DNA of 23,562 nucleotides from the NCBI GenBank assembly GCA_016793585.1, contig JAEUJR010000194.1, positions 1-23,562 on the forward strand. The letters are read 5' to 3'. The notes under the pieces are model-generated. The model did no database searches. It was not told the DNA's origin and saw only the letters and a list, made by a program, of their open reading frames with translations. Source of the DNA: Archangium sp. Its GTDB lineage: Bacteria > Myxococcota > Myxococcia > Myxococcales > Myxococcaceae. Below, in pieces: positions 14,901 through 23,551 of the stretch; the stretch's first letter is position 1, and every line of letters starts with the position of its first letter. The translations under genes and the position numbers were made by a program.

Positions 14901-16457
14901 GTGATGCGAATGACGGCGGGGCTTCTGGTGACGGTCGGCGCGCTCGGGTGTTCGGCCGCGTTTCAGGCGGCGCGTGAAGGGCAGCTCGCGCTCGACCGGG
15001 GCGACGTCGAAGCGGCGGCGCGGCACTACTACTCGGCGTGCCGGCAGAGCGAAGACAAGGACTGGTGCGAACGCGCCGACCGGCTCTACGCCGACGTGAA
15101 GCAGACGCTGCTCGCCGAGGCGAAGCCCGTCTGTGGCCAGCGCGGCCTGGAGCGAAAGTGCTTCGACATTCTCAACCGCGCCCGCCGGGTGAAGGACGAT
15201 CCCCAGCTCGCGGCGTTGGCCGATCTCTCGGGCGCTACCTGGCTCGAGTCGTGTCGCCAGACGCAGGTGACGACCCCGGTCGACGCGGTGCTGCGCGTTC
15301 GGTGCGTCGAGACGATGCGCAGTGACGTGTCGACGATGGCGTACGGGCAGCAGCTGGCGGCAGAGCGCAAGGCGATGGCGCAGTTCGTCTCGGCGCAGGC
15401 GAAGACGGCGGCTGATCAGCGCCTCATTGGGAATGCGTTCGGGCTCAGCACGCTCGCACGCTGTCTGAGTGACGAGCTGCCTCCCTCGCTCTCGCTCGAA
15501 GCCACGCGCCGCCAGCTGTACTCGAGCCTCGTGGTGAAGACGCAGGTCGCGACCGACGGGCTGGCCGTGGCCTCGGGCGTGTGTTCGATGCTCCAGAAGC
15601 ACTCCAACGAGCGGCTCGAGTGCGTCTCGACGGGCAGCGAGCTGGGGCTTCGCGTCGGGCTCACGGGCAGTCAGGTGTCGCACGACTTCACCGACACCGT
15701 GCACGACGTCACCTATGTCGCGCGGCGCGAGCTCTACGAGAACCCCGAGTGGCATCGGCTCGAGGGCATTCGCCAGCAGCTCGAGCGCAACGCCCGCGTC
15801 GCCCACAAGAACGCTGCGCTCGCCAGAGACGATTGCGAGCTGGCCCGTCGCGACTTGAGCCGTGCGCAGTACTGCCAGAACTGCGAAGCGCGCCGAAACG
15901 AAGAGGCGTACTGCAAACGCGCCTCGACGATGGACGACTTTCGCCGCACCGCGAACAACGACCTCGACGAGGCCGAGTCGCGTCTGCGCATGACGAAGCG
16001 GCAGCTGGTGAACGAGATCACCGACGTCTACCGGTACACCGAGCGTGTGCACACGTGGCGGCAGAACTTCCGCATCGTCATCGCCTCGTCGAACCCTTCG
16101 CTCGCCACGCGCGACTTCACCATCGAGGCGTCGCGCACGAGTGTCGACCGCCCCGACTTTCCCCCCGCAGGCGTCGAAGGCCACGTGGCCCGACCGCCGA
16201 GCCAGGCCGACCTCGACGCGCAGGGCGCAGACGAGCTCGATGACGCGCTCATCGCGTGGATCAAGCAGTCGACGACGACGCTGGCGAACGCGCGCGAGGC
16301 GGTGTGCGCCACGACGAGCGGAGACGCGCCGAAGCTCGAGTGCCGCGTGGGCGCCGCGTTTCTGCGTGGAGAAGAGCCCGGCCGATTCTACGTGACCGAG
16401 CTCGGCAAGGTGGCCGACTCGAAGGCCGGCTACCCCGCGGCGCCCTGCATGCCGTGA
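14901..16457 (+). CDS. large lipoprotein of unknown function
   Basis: 518 residues. The signal peptide has lipobox ALGC (Cys17), so the product should be lipid-anchored in the envelope. Residues 20-60 look like a short helical repeat unit (QLALDRGDVEAAARHYYSAC, a TPR-like element). Many Cys are scattered through the protein, including CQNCEARRNEEAYC near residue 330, which suggests disulfides in the periplasm. Residues of about 285-385 are charged and helical with probable coiled-coil character. The C-terminal 120 residues contain an acidic QADELDDAL-type segment and end in PCMP. No family is recognised. Start choices are GTG 14901, ATG 14904 and ATG 14910; GGAG at 14888-14891 is nine bases from GTG 14901. 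The gene stands alone, and its stop is 3 bases from the convergent small gene. Confidence 0.85.
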   Translation: MMRMTAGLLVTVGALGCSAAFQAAREGQLALDRGDVEAAARHYYSACRQSEDKDWCERADRLYADVKQTLLAEAKPVCGQRGLERKCFDILNRARRVKDDPQLAALADLSGATWLESCRQTQVTTPVDAVLRVRCVETMRSDVSTMAYGQQLAAERKAMAQFVSAQAKTAADQRLIGNAFGLSTLARCLSDELPPSLSLEATRRQLYSSLVVKTQVATDGLAVASGVCSMLQKHSNERLECVSTGSELGLRVGLTGSQVSHDFTDTVHDVTYVARRELYENPEWHRLEGIRQQLERNARVAHKNAALARDDCELARRDLSRAQYCQNCEARRNEEAYCKRASTMDDFRRTANNDLDEAESRLRMTKRQLVNEITDVYRYTERVHTWRQNFRIVIASSNPSLATRDFTIEASRTSVDRPDFPPAGVEGHVARPPSQADLDAQGADELDDALIAWIKQSTTTLANAREAVCATTSGDAPKLECRVGAAFLRGEEPGRFYVTELGKVADSKAGYPAAPCMP

Positions 16458-16460
16458 CGC

Positions 16461-16688
16461 TCAGTTCCTGCGTCGCCTGAAACACGCCTCGCACAGCGCG
16501 ATGGTGCGCACCGTCTCGTGCCCGACACCGCCCGGGTCGTCGACCCAGATCTTCTTCTGCTTGACTCGTTTGGTGACCTGAAACGCGTCGGGCCTCGGCG
16601 GGTACCGCTTGCTGCGCGTCTCGACGACGACCTGATGCTGACGCTGATGCGGACCAACGACCTCACTGCACTCGGAACAACGGTACAT
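16461..16688 (-). CDS. small zinc-ribbon-like protein
   Basis: 75 residues from ATG 16688. Two CxxC knuckles bracket the protein: CSEC at residues 4-7 and CEAC at residues 66-69. They are separated by a basic middle with QHQVVVETRSKRYPP and KKIWVDDPGG. The spacing fits a small zinc ribbon, which would be cytoplasmic and possibly RNA- or protein-binding. The upstream in-frame extension to 16817 is Arg/Ser-rich with no conserved look and was not used. The 9-base direct repeat upstream (16699-16727) is close to its start. Function is not assigned. Confidence 0.72.
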   Translation of the reverse strand: MYRCSECSEVVGPHQRQHQVVVETRSKRYPPRPDAFQVTKRVKQKKIWVDDPGGVGHETVRTIALCEACFRRRRN

Positions 16689-16698
16689 CGATGACAGC

Positions 16699-16727
16699 CG
16701 ATGGGTGCGACTCGTCCGCGATGGGTG
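16699..16727. repeat. 9-bp direct repeat upstream of the zinc-ribbon gene
   Basis: CGATGGGTG occurs at 16699-16707 and 16719-16727, start-to-start spacing 20 bases, about two helical turns. It lies 10 bases upstream of the minus-strand start at 16688, in the 218-base divergent region. That region (16689-16906) otherwise contains a 6-bp inverted repeat (GAGCGC/GCGCTC, 16750-16766) and no gene I can support. The spacing suits a dimeric activator or repressor site, but no known consensus is matched. Confidence 0.4.
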
Positions 16728-16906
16728 GCTGAGGCCCCGCGGAGCGTGAGAGCGCGAGCTGCGCTCACAGACTGAAGGCTGAAGAGAAGCGCGTCGAGGA
16801 AGGCGCGAGGGCGCCACGTCCAGAGGTGCGGCAGGAATAGCAGGAGGCGATCGGCCCCCGCAAGCGAGCCCTCCGTCGCGATGGAAGCCATGAATCTGAC
16901 GGTGGC

Positions 16907-18097
16907 GTGCTACGTCGCCGCGTCATGCTCCTCCCAGTCCTCGCCGCCGTTCTCGCGCAGGCCCCGGCTGCGCCTGCTCCTTCCGCCGAGCCGCTCGACT
17001 TCACCAAGCAGGTCAAGGTGCTCTACCGCGTGGTCGCCTGCGCCGGAGAAGAGCCGCTGCCCGCGAACATCGACGCGAAGGTGGTCGAGCACCACTGCAA
17101 AGAGCTCAACCGCCGCATGGACAAGTACCGCAAGACCTGGGTCGGCGAGGCGATGCCGTTCATTCAGGGCCTGAAGCCCGCCGGTCTGCCCACGACGGTC
17201 GTCTACCCGTTCGGCGGCGGCGATCTCATCTCGGCGCTCACCACGTACCCCGAGGCCACCGACATCACGACGATGTCGCTCGAGCACGCGGGCGATCCGC
17301 GCCGCATCGACACCGTCACCTCGAAGGAGCTCGCCGCGTCACTCGCGCTCATTCGTTCGACCTCGTCGGGCCTGCTCGTCGCCAACGACTCCAAGACCGA
17401 GAACCTCATGAAGGGCCAGCGTGGCGAGCTGCCCGGCCAGCTCTCGTTCTTCCTCATCGGCCTCGCGGTGCACGGCTTCGAGCCCGTCTCGCTGAAGTAC
17501 GTGAAGCCGAACACCGATGGCTCGCTGCGCTACCTCACGGCGGCCGACCTGCAGGCCACGGAAGAGAAGACGGCGAAGCTGCTGCACAAGGCGTGGGTGT
17601 CGCCCGACTTCTCCGAGGCCTTCGACAACCTCGAGCTCGTGTTCGTGAAGAAGGGCGAAGACCCGAAGACGCAGGCGCGCGTGCACCGCCACTTCGCGCA
17701 GAACCTCGCCGACACGAACTTCGGCCAGGACGAAGGCATGAAGAACTACCTCGAGAAGAAGGGCCGCATCGTCGCGATGACGAAGGCCGCGAGCTACCTC
17801 TTGTGGCGCGACCACTTCTCGACGATTCGCAACTTCCTGCTGAACCACATGGAGTTCATGGTGAGCGACTCCACCGGCATTCCGCCGGTGTTCGCGACGA
17901 AGGCAGGCTTCGAGCAGCAGGCGTACGGCAAGTTCGCCGAGTCGTTCCTCGGCGCGAACCCGCAGTACAACGAAGACTTCCGCAAGCTGTGGAAGACGGC
18001 GAAGCCGCTGGCCTTCCGCTACGGCTACCTCGACAAGAACCTCTCGATGCACATGCTGGTGACGTACAAGAAGCCCGCGGAGTCGGCGAAGCCCTGA
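16907..18097 (+). CDS. exported protein of unknown function
   Basis: 396 residues from GTG 16907. This start gives a positively charged n-region (LRRR) before the hydrophobic stretch of a signal peptide; ATG 16925 is the alternative. An Ala/Pro-rich segment follows the likely cleavage point. The segment VYPFGGGDLISALTTYPEA, then TTMSLEHAGDP (about residues 98-127), resembles a motif of uncharacterised bacterial exported proteins (PF-G-D, then a Pro-Ala pair, then LE-x-G). I cannot name the family, and no catalytic motif stands out. The C-terminal half is mixed helical with many charged residues. The next gene starts 2 bases after the stop, so the two are cotranscribed. Confidence 0.85.
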   Translation: MLRRRVMLLPVLAAVLAQAPAAPAPSAEPLDFTKQVKVLYRVVACAGEEPLPANIDAKVVEHHCKELNRRMDKYRKTWVGEAMPFIQGLKPAGLPTTVVYPFGGGDLISALTTYPEATDITTMSLEHAGDPRRIDTVTSKELAASLALIRSTSSGLLVANDSKTENLMKGQRGELPGQLSFFLIGLAVHGFEPVSLKYVKPNTDGSLRYLTAADLQATEEKTAKLLHKAWVSPDFSEAFDNLELVFVKKGEDPKTQARVHRHFAQNLADTNFGQDEGMKNYLEKKGRIVAMTKAASYLLWRDHFSTIRNFLLNHMEFMVSDSTGIPPVFATKAGFEQQAYGKFAESFLGANPQYNEDFRKLWKTAKPLAFRYGYLDKNLSMHMLVTYKKPAESAKP

Positions 18098-18099
18098 CC

Positions 18100-18882
18100 G
18101 TGCACGCGCTCGTCGTCGCGCTGTTCCTGACGCAGACGCCGGAGCCTCCGTCTCCCGCGATGGCGGCGGTGCGCGCGACGACCGAGAACGAGTTCGTCGA
18201 TCAGCTGAACGAAGACGGGCGCCACCTGCGGTTCGGCACGAAGGACAAGGGCGCCGTGCACGTGTGGAGACCGCGCGCGTTCAAGGCCGCGAGCGCCGTC
18301 ACCGTCGTCTACCTGCACGGCTTCTACACCGACGTCGACCGCGCGATTCTCGAGCACCAGCTGCTCACCCAGTTTCGCGACTCGGGTCGCAACGCGCTCT
18401 TCATCGTGCCCGAGGCGCGCAGCGGGCGAACCGACCCGGTGTTCTGGAGCGACCTCAAGGCGTTGCTCGAGCTCGTCGAGAAGCGCACGAAGCTGAAGCC
18501 GCCCGAGCGCGTCGTCGTCGTCGGCCACTCGGGCGCCTACAAGACGATCGTCGAGTGGCTCGAGCACGAGACCCTCGAGCAGGTGGTGCTCGTCGACGGG
18601 CTCTACGGCAACGACGAGGAGTTTCGCGACTGGGTGACCGCGGCCAGCGAGAAGACGCACCAGCTGGTGCTCATCGGCTTCGACACCCAGCAGCGCACCG
18701 AGTGGTTCTTGCGCAAACACCCCGAGGCCGTGAAGCTCGACGACCTGCCGTACCTCTACGACGAGCTGCCGCCCTCGGTGCGCAAGGCGAAGCTGGTGTT
18801 CTTCCAGTCGGAGCGCTTCGACCACATGGGCATGGTGACGACCGGGCGGCTCGTGCCGTGGCTGCTCCACGCTTTCCGATGA
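18100..18882 (+). CDS. exported alpha/beta-hydrolase-fold protein
   Basis: 260 residues from GTG 18100, two bases after the previous stop. The N-terminus is a short hydrophobic signal-like segment followed by a Pro-rich stretch, so it is probably exported. Hydrolase-fold landmarks: VVYLHGF (oxyanion strand-turn, about 69-75), nucleophile elbow GHSGA (Ser144), and FDHMGM with His242 near the C-terminus as the likely catalytic base. The elbow ends in Ala rather than the usual Gly, as in some esterases. Asp198, in [11 protein letters not shown], or an aspartate nearby is a possible acid residue. Substrate unknown. Pairing with the preceding exported protein suggests a shared periplasmic role. 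The open frame upstream of the GTG (from 17593) is a shadow of the previous gene. Confidence 0.82.
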   Translation: MHALVVALFLTQTPEPPSPAMAAVRATTENEFVDQLNEDGRHLRFGTKDKGAVHVWRPRAFKAASAVTVVYLHGFYTDVDRAILEHQLLTQFRDSGRNALFIVPEARSGRTDPVFWSDLKALLELVEKRTKLKPPERVVVVGHSGAYKTIVEWLEHETLEQVVLVDGLYGNDEEFRDWVTAASEKTHQLVLIGFDTQQRTEWFLRKHPEAVKLDDLPYLYDELPPSVRKAKLVFFQSERFDHMGMVTTGRLVPWLLHAFR

Positions 18883-18949
18883 GCGGGCGAGCGAAGTCGC
18901 CGGCCTTTCGTTAAGCAGGTCGTCCCCCGCAGCAGCCCAGGAGTCTTCG

Positions 18950-19420
18950 GTGATCGCGTTCACGCTCAACGGTCGCACGACCGAGGTCGACGTACCGCCC
19001 GAGATGCCGCTGCTGTGGGTGCTGCGCGACGTGCTGCACCTGACCGGCACGAAGTTCGGCTGCGGCATGGCGTTGTGTGGCGCGTGCACGGTGCACCTCG
19101 AAGGCGCGCCGCTGCGCTCATGTCTGACGCCGGTCTCGGTCGTCGAAGGCAAGGCCGTCACCACCATCGAGGGCCTGGCGCCGAAAGAGAACCCGCACCC
19201 GTGCCAGCGCGCGTGGAGCGAGCTGTCGGTGCCTCAGTGCGGGTACTGCCAGTCGGGGCAGATCATGAGCGCGGCCGCGCTGCTCGAGACGAAGCCGAAC
19301 CCGACCGACGAAGACATCGACGCCGCGATGAGCGGCAACGTCTGTCGCTGCGGCACGTACCCGCGCATTCGCGCCGCGATTCACAGGGCCGCCGAGCTCA
19401 AGGGCGGAGGCACGCCATGA
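18950..19420 (+). CDS. molybdenum hydroxylase 2Fe-2S subunit (isoquinoline 1-oxidoreductase alpha-like)
   Basis: 156 residues, the small electron-transfer subunit of xanthine dehydrogenase-family enzymes. It carries two [2Fe-2S] clusters. The plant-ferredoxin type is ligated by Cys38, Cys43, Cys46 and Cys58 (CGMALCGAC...C). The alpha-helical type is ligated by Cys97, Cys100, Cys132 and Cys134 (CGYCQSGQ and CRCGTYPRI). All eight ligands are present. The GTG start is supported by AGGAG at 18939-18943, six bases upstream. The gene overlaps the large subunit by 4 bases (ATGA). No FAD-binding subunit gene occurs in the cluster, which fits the two-subunit isoquinoline oxidoreductase or aldehyde dehydrogenase type that donates electrons to a cytochrome rather than NAD+. 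The substrate is not determined. Confidence 0.94.
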   Translation: MIAFTLNGRTTEVDVPPEMPLLWVLRDVLHLTGTKFGCGMALCGACTVHLEGAPLRSCLTPVSVVEGKAVTTIEGLAPKENPHPCQRAWSELSVPQCGYCQSGQIMSAAALLETKPNPTDEDIDAAMSGNVCRCGTYPRIRAAIHRAAELKGGGTP

Positions 19421-21597
19421 AGCTCAATCGACGGGCGTTGCTGAAGGCTGGCGCCGCGCTGGGGGGCGGCCTCGCGGTGGGCGTCTGGGTGCTCGACCTC
19501 GAGCGTGGCAATGGCACACCTGAGCTGTTCGCGCCGAACGCGTTCATTCGAGTGCCGGCGAAGGGGCCGATTCGCGTCGTCGTCGGGCGTGTCGAGATGG
19601 GGCAGGGCACGGCGACGGCGACGGCGATGCTCGTGGCGGAGGAGCTCGAGGTCGATCCCCTCAGCCTCGAGATCGAGCTGGCTCCGGCCGACCGGGCCTA
19701 CGACAACCCCGTGCTCGGGTTTCAGTTGACGGGCGGGAGCAGCAGCACCGCCACGGGCTGGGAGCCGCTGCGTGAAGCCGGCGCCGCGACGAGAGAGCTG
19801 CTCAAAGAAGCCGCCGCCACGAAGTGGAAGGTCGACCGGTCGGAGCTGACGGTGAAGAACGGCGTGATCAGCCATGCGGGCTCGCAGCGCTCGGGCGCGT
19901 ACGGCGAGTTCGTCGAAGCCGCCGCGTCGCTCACGATTCGTGCACCCGAGCTCAAGACGAAGGACTTTCAAGTCATCGGCAAACCGCTGCGGCGCGTCGA
20001 CGCGGTGTCGAAGACGAACGGCACGGCGGTGTTTGGCATCGACGTGCAGGTGCCGCAGGCCCTCGTCGCAGTCATCGTGCGCTGCCCCACCCTCGGCGGC
20101 ACGGTGAAGTCGTTCGACCCATCGAAGGCGCTGGCGATGCCCGGCGTCAGACACGTCGTGCAGGTGCCGCAGGGCGTGGCGGTCGTGGCGCAGACGTACT
20201 GGCACGCGAGGCAGGGCGCGCAGGCGGTGACGGTCGAGTGGAACGAGCCCGCCGCGCCGTTCGACTCGTCGACGCTGCGTGACGCCCACCGCGCGTTGCT
20301 GAAGCAGGCGCCGACGCAGAACGCGCGCAACGATGGCGCCGCCGCTGACGTGCTCTCGAAGGCGACCCAGAAGCTCTCGGCCGAGTACTTCGCCCCGTTC
20401 CTCGCGCACGCGCCCATGGAGCCGCAGAACGCGACCGCCCACGTGACCTCGACCCGCTGTGACATCTGGGCGCCCACGCAAGGGCCTGCGCAGGCGCGCG
20501 AAGTGGCCTCACGCATCACGAAGCTGCCGCTCGAGGCCATCACCATTCATCAGACGCTGCTCGGCGGTGGCTTCGGCCGGCGCATCGGGCAGGACTACGT
20601 CGCCGAGGCGGTCGAGGTGTCGCGCGCCATCGAAGGCCCCGTGAAGGTCGTCTGGAGCCGCGAAGACGACATGAAGCACTCGTTCTATCGGCCGTCGGCG
20701 ACGCATGCGCTCGAGGCTTCGCACGATGGTGCGGCCGTCACCGCCTGGCACCACCGCGTCGTGACGCAGTCGGTGTTTCTGGCCGTGATGGACAGCTTCG
20801 TCGGCGGGCTCGCGGCCGAGGCGCCCGAGAAGCTGCGCGACAAGACCTCCGAGCTCGCGAAGCAGGTGGTGCCTGGTCGCGACATCACCTCGTACGAAGG
20901 GGCCGACTCGGTCGCGTACGCGATTCCCAACCTGCAGGTCGACTTCTTCCGGCACGAACCGAACGTGCCGACCGGCTTCTGGCGCTCCGTCGGTCACTCG
21001 CACACCGCGTTCGCGACCGAGAGCTTCATCGACGAGTGCGCGTGGGCGCTGGGGAAAGACCCGCTCGAGTTCCGTCGCGGGCTGCTCGCGGGCAAGACGC
21101 GGCACCTGTCGTGTCTCGAGCTCGTCGCGAAGCACTCGGGGTGGGGCTCGCCGCTCGAAGAAGGCCGTGCGCGGGGCGTGGCGGTGCACGAGTGTTTCGG
21201 CTCGGTCGCAGCGGCGGTGCTCGAGGTGAGCGTCGCCGACGGGGCCATTCGAGTTCACCGCGCGGTGATGGCTGCCGATTGTGGCCGCGTCGTGAACCCC
21301 GACATCGTGCGCTCGCAGCTCGAGTCGGCCTGCATCTTCGGGCTCTCGGCCGCGATGAAGCAGCGCATCACCTTCGAGAAGGGCCGCGTGCAGCAGTCGA
21401 ACTTTCACGACTTCGCGCCGTTGCGCATGAACGAGGCGCCGCGCATCGACACGTTCCTCGTCGACAGCACCAACGACCCTTCGGGCATCGGAGAGCCGGG
21501 CGTGCCCATCATCGCGCCTGCGCTCGCCAACGCCGTCTATGCGCTGACGAAGAAGCGCCTGCGCACCTTGCCGCTGTCGATGGAGGAGGGCGCGTGA
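19417..21597 (+). CDS. molybdopterin-binding hydroxylase large subunit, Tat-exported (isoquinoline 1-oxidoreductase beta-like)
   Basis: 726 residues, the catalytic subunit that hydroxylates an aldehyde or N-heterocycle at the Mo centre. The N-terminus [19 protein letters not shown] has the RR pair and hydrophobic core of a twin-arginine signal, as expected for periplasmic enzymes of this type. Cofactor-binding landmarks include [10 protein letters not shown] (about 58-67), [18 protein letters not shown] (about 385-402), and GIGEPGVP with the active-site Glu693. The length agrees with the IorB group. The gene starts at ATG inside the previous stop with GGAGG upstream at 19406-19410, and ends overlapping the XdhC-like gene (GTGA). 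Partner is the 2Fe-2S subunit; the cofactor is expected to be molybdopterin cytosine dinucleotide, supported by the downstream MocA-type gene. Electron acceptor and substrate are unknown. Confidence 0.92.
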   Translation: MKLNRRALLKAGAALGGGLAVGVWVLDLERGNGTPELFAPNAFIRVPAKGPIRVVVGRVEMGQGTATATAMLVAEELEVDPLSLEIELAPADRAYDNPVLGFQLTGGSSSTATGWEPLREAGAATRELLKEAAATKWKVDRSELTVKNGVISHAGSQRSGAYGEFVEAAASLTIRAPELKTKDFQVIGKPLRRVDAVSKTNGTAVFGIDVQVPQALVAVIVRCPTLGGTVKSFDPSKALAMPGVRHVVQVPQGVAVVAQTYWHARQGAQAVTVEWNEPAAPFDSSTLRDAHRALLKQAPTQNARNDGAAADVLSKATQKLSAEYFAPFLAHAPMEPQNATAHVTSTRCDIWAPTQGPAQAREVASRITKLPLEAITIHQTLLGGGFGRRIGQDYVAEAVEVSRAIEGPVKVVWSREDDMKHSFYRPSATHALEASHDGAAVTAWHHRVVTQSVFLAVMDSFVGGLAAEAPEKLRDKTSELAKQVVPGRDITSYEGADSVAYAIPNLQVDFFRHEPNVPTGFWRSVGHSHTAFATESFIDECAWALGKDPLEFRRGLLAGKTRHLSCLELVAKHSGWGSPLEEGRARGVAVHECFGSVAAAVLEVSVADGAIRVHRAVMAADCGRVVNPDIVRSQLESACIFGLSAAMKQRITFEKGRVQQSNFHDFAPLRMNEAPRIDTFLVDSTNDPSGIGEPGVPIIAPALANAVYALTKKRLRTLPLSMEEGA

Positions 21598-22592
21598 ACG
21601 AGCTCGCCAGCATCGTGAAGGAGGGGCGTCTGGCGTTGTCACGCGGCCTGCCGACGGTGCTCGCGACCGTCGTCGCCGTTCGTGGCTCGGCATACCGCCG
21701 CCCCGGTGCGCGTATGCTGGTGACGAGCGAGGGCTGGCGCGCGGGGAGCATCAGCGGTGGCTGCCTCGAAGCCGACGTCACGCGGCAGGCGGCGTTCCTC
21801 GTCGCGAACGGGCGCGCGCTCGTGCGCAGCTACGACACGTCGGAAGACGCGGGCGCACGCCTGGGCTGCGGGGGAGAGATCGACGTGCTGCTCGAGCCGC
21901 TCGTCGACTCCAACTTCCTCGAGCTGCTCGCGCGGGTGGAGGAGCGCCGCGAGACGCTCACCATTCGCACCGCGCTCGAAGGTGGTGCCGGTGAGCGCGA
22001 GGTGTGGGTCGATGGTGTCTGCGTATTCTCGAACGGCCCGTTGGCTGGCCGGGCCGTCTTCGAAGAGCGTGTCGCTCCGTCGCAGAGGTTGCTCATCGTG
22101 GGCGCGGGGCACGATGCGCTGCCAGTCGCGCGGCTCGCCGAGGAGCTGGGGTGGTCGGTCGACGTCTACGACTGGCGGCCGGGCCTGTTGACGAAGGAGC
22201 GGTTCCCCACGGCGAAGGTGACGTGCGTCGCGCTCGATTCGCTTCGCTTCGACGTGGAGCCCGGAACGCTCGCGGTCGTGATGGCGCATCACATCGACTA
22301 CGACGCGGGAGCGCTGGGGCTGCTGCTCCGCGACGAGCGCGTGCTGAGCGTCGGCCTGCTCGGGCCGCGGCATCGCTCGGGTCAGGTGCTGGCGTTGGTC
22401 GAGGGGAAGACCGGTCGGCTCACGGAAGCGCAGCGCGCGAGGTTGCGGGCTCCGGTAGGGCTCGATCTCGGCGCCGAGGGACCGTCGGCGATCGCGCTCT
22501 CGATTCTCGCCGAGGCGCAGGCGGTGCGCGCGGGGCGTTCGGGTGGCTTTCTGTCGGTCGAGCGCTCGCGAGAACAGCCCTCTCATGGCTGA
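21594..22592 (+). CDS. XdhC/CoxI-family molybdenum cofactor maturation protein
   Basis: 332 residues. The N-terminal XdhC/CoxI domain has RGSAYRRPGARM (about 30-41), SGGCLEADV, and GCGGEIDVLLEPL with Cys92. The C-terminal XdhC Rossmann domain starts at LLIVGAGHDALPVA (Gly170, Gly172) and includes VYDWRPG. Family members bind the Mo cofactor, support insertion of the terminal sulfido ligand, and hand it to xanthine dehydrogenase-family enzymes; they are normally encoded beside their client, as here. The GTG start overlaps the preceding TGA by 4 bases and has a GGAGGAGG site just upstream at 21582-21589, so translation is coupled. Cytoplasmic: the client must be matured before Tat export. Confidence 0.93.
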   Translation: MNELASIVKEGRLALSRGLPTVLATVVAVRGSAYRRPGARMLVTSEGWRAGSISGGCLEADVTRQAAFLVANGRALVRSYDTSEDAGARLGCGGEIDVLLEPLVDSNFLELLARVEERRETLTIRTALEGGAGEREVWVDGVCVFSNGPLAGRAVFEERVAPSQRLLIVGAGHDALPVARLAEELGWSVDVYDWRPGLLTKERFPTAKVTCVALDSLRFDVEPGTLAVVMAHHIDYDAGALGLLLRDERVLSVGLLGPRHRSGQVLALVEGKTGRLTEAQRARLRAPVGLDLGAEGPSAIALSILAEAQAVRAGRSGGFLSVERSREQPSHG

Positions 22593-22666
22593 GCTGGGCG
22601 GTCATCGGGGCTGGTCAGACCTCGCAGCGGCTGTCGAGCGGTCGACCTGCAGCGGAGCGCGCGCGC

Positions 22667-23242
22667 ATGGCTGACGTCATCGTCATTCTGGCAGCGGGTG
22701 AGGCGTCGCGGTTCGGTAGCCCCAAGCAGCTCGCCGAGTGGCGTGGCCGGCCGCTCGTTCGTTTCGTCGCGGAAGAAGCGCTCGCGGCATGTGCCGAAGT
22801 CGTCGTCGTCATCGGAGCGCACGCGCCCCTCGTTCGTGACGCGCTCGCGGGAGTTCCGTGCCGCATCGTCGAGAATCGAGAGTGGCGACGCGGCCCGGGC
22901 TCGTCACTGAAGGCGGCGCTCGAGGCGTCCTCGTCGTTCGATGCGGTGCTGGTGACGCTGGTCGATCTTCCGCGCGTCACGCGCGAGCACTTCACGCAGC
23001 TGTTGAAGACGGAGGGCGCACTCGTTGCTTCGCGCTGGAGCGGGTCGTTCGGAGCACCGGCCGTCTTCCGCGGCGCCTTCGCTGCCGCACTGGAAGGCAT
23101 CGACGACGGCGCTGGAGCGAAGTCGGTGCTGCAAGCGAACCTCTCGCAGGTCTCGTTGGTCGACTGCCCCGAAGCGGCGCACGACGTCGACCAACCAGCG
23201 ACCCTCGATTCACTCCGGGAGCAGGCCTCGCCACGGCGGTGA
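22667..23242 (+). CDS. MocA/MobA-like molybdenum cofactor cytidylyltransferase
   Basis: 191 residues with the nucleotidyl-transferase fold used by Moco cytidylyl- and guanylyltransferases. The N-terminal loop LAAGEASRFGSPKQL has the Gly-x-Ser-Arg-Phe-Gly and Lys20 features for NTP binding. VTLVDLPRV (Asp100) corresponds to the metal-binding acidic residue in the family, with the usual P after it. A following SGSFGAPAVF segment matches the active-site region in these proteins. Context with the IorB-like enzyme favours the cytidylyltransferase (MocA) activity that makes molybdopterin cytosine dinucleotide over the MobA guanylyl one. ATG 22667 has GGAG at 22654-22657, nine bases upstream; the 74-base gap after the XdhC gene holds no feature I can support. 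The 3' end overlaps the convergent membrane gene by 33 bases. Confidence 0.88.
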   Translation: MADVIVILAAGEASRFGSPKQLAEWRGRPLVRFVAEEALAACAEVVVVIGAHAPLVRDALAGVPCRIVENREWRRGPGSSLKAALEASSSFDAVLVTLVDLPRVTREHFTQLLKTEGALVASRWSGSFGAPAVFRGAFAAALEGIDDGAGAKSVLQANLSQVSLVDCPEAAHDVDQPATLDSLREQASPRR

Positions 23243-23551
23243 GCCGAGGCCGAGCAGTCGCTCGAACGAGAGCATCACCGCGCTCGCCGAGAGACAGAAG
23301 AGCGCCGCGCCAACGTGCTGTGCGCTCCACGCCGCGAACACGGCGCCCGCGACGATGACGAGCGGTCGCACGAGCGTGAATGGCCCCAACACCAGCACCG
23401 ACGAGAGCACCGCGAAGTCGAAGCTGCCGACCAGGTACAGACCGAGCGCCGACAGCACGAGCGTCGCAAAGACGCCGTAGACGAGCACCATCGCGTCGGC
23501 GGCGACGAGCAGCGCGCTCCAGTCGTCGGCGGAGTGGCTGCGCATGGCCAT
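23210..23551 (-). CDS. small membrane protein, possibly 5'-truncated by the window edge
   Basis: 113 residues from ATG 23551; ATG 23545 is a close alternative. The frame stays open to the window edge, so the true start could lie beyond 23562. At least three hydrophobic segments are visible (about residues 14-42, 47-70, 72-97), with GLYLVGSFDFAVL between the first two and a short polar C-terminus. It has no recognised family and no catalytic motif. Its last 33 bases overlap the 3' end of the MocA-like gene on the opposite strand, so the two are convergent. Composition is that of a true membrane protein rather than an antisense shadow. Confidence 0.65.
   Translation of the reverse strand: MAMRSHSADDWSALLVAADAMVLVYGVFATLVLSALGLYLVGSFDFAVLSSVLVLGPFTLVRPLVIVAGAVFAAWSAQHVGAALFCLSASAVMLSFERLLGLGSPPWRGLLPE

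Noticed and set aside
17593..18099. Open frame leading into the hydrolase, suggesting a much longer protein
   Set aside because: It overlaps the well-supported exported protein in another frame and is Arg/Glu-rich. The hydrolase starts at GTG 18100 with a signal-like segment.
18886..18912. Possible terminator after the hydrolase gene (GGCGA/TCGCC stem, then a short CCTTTCGTT run)
   Set aside because: The stem is only 5 bp and the T-run is interrupted, so it is too weak to annotate.
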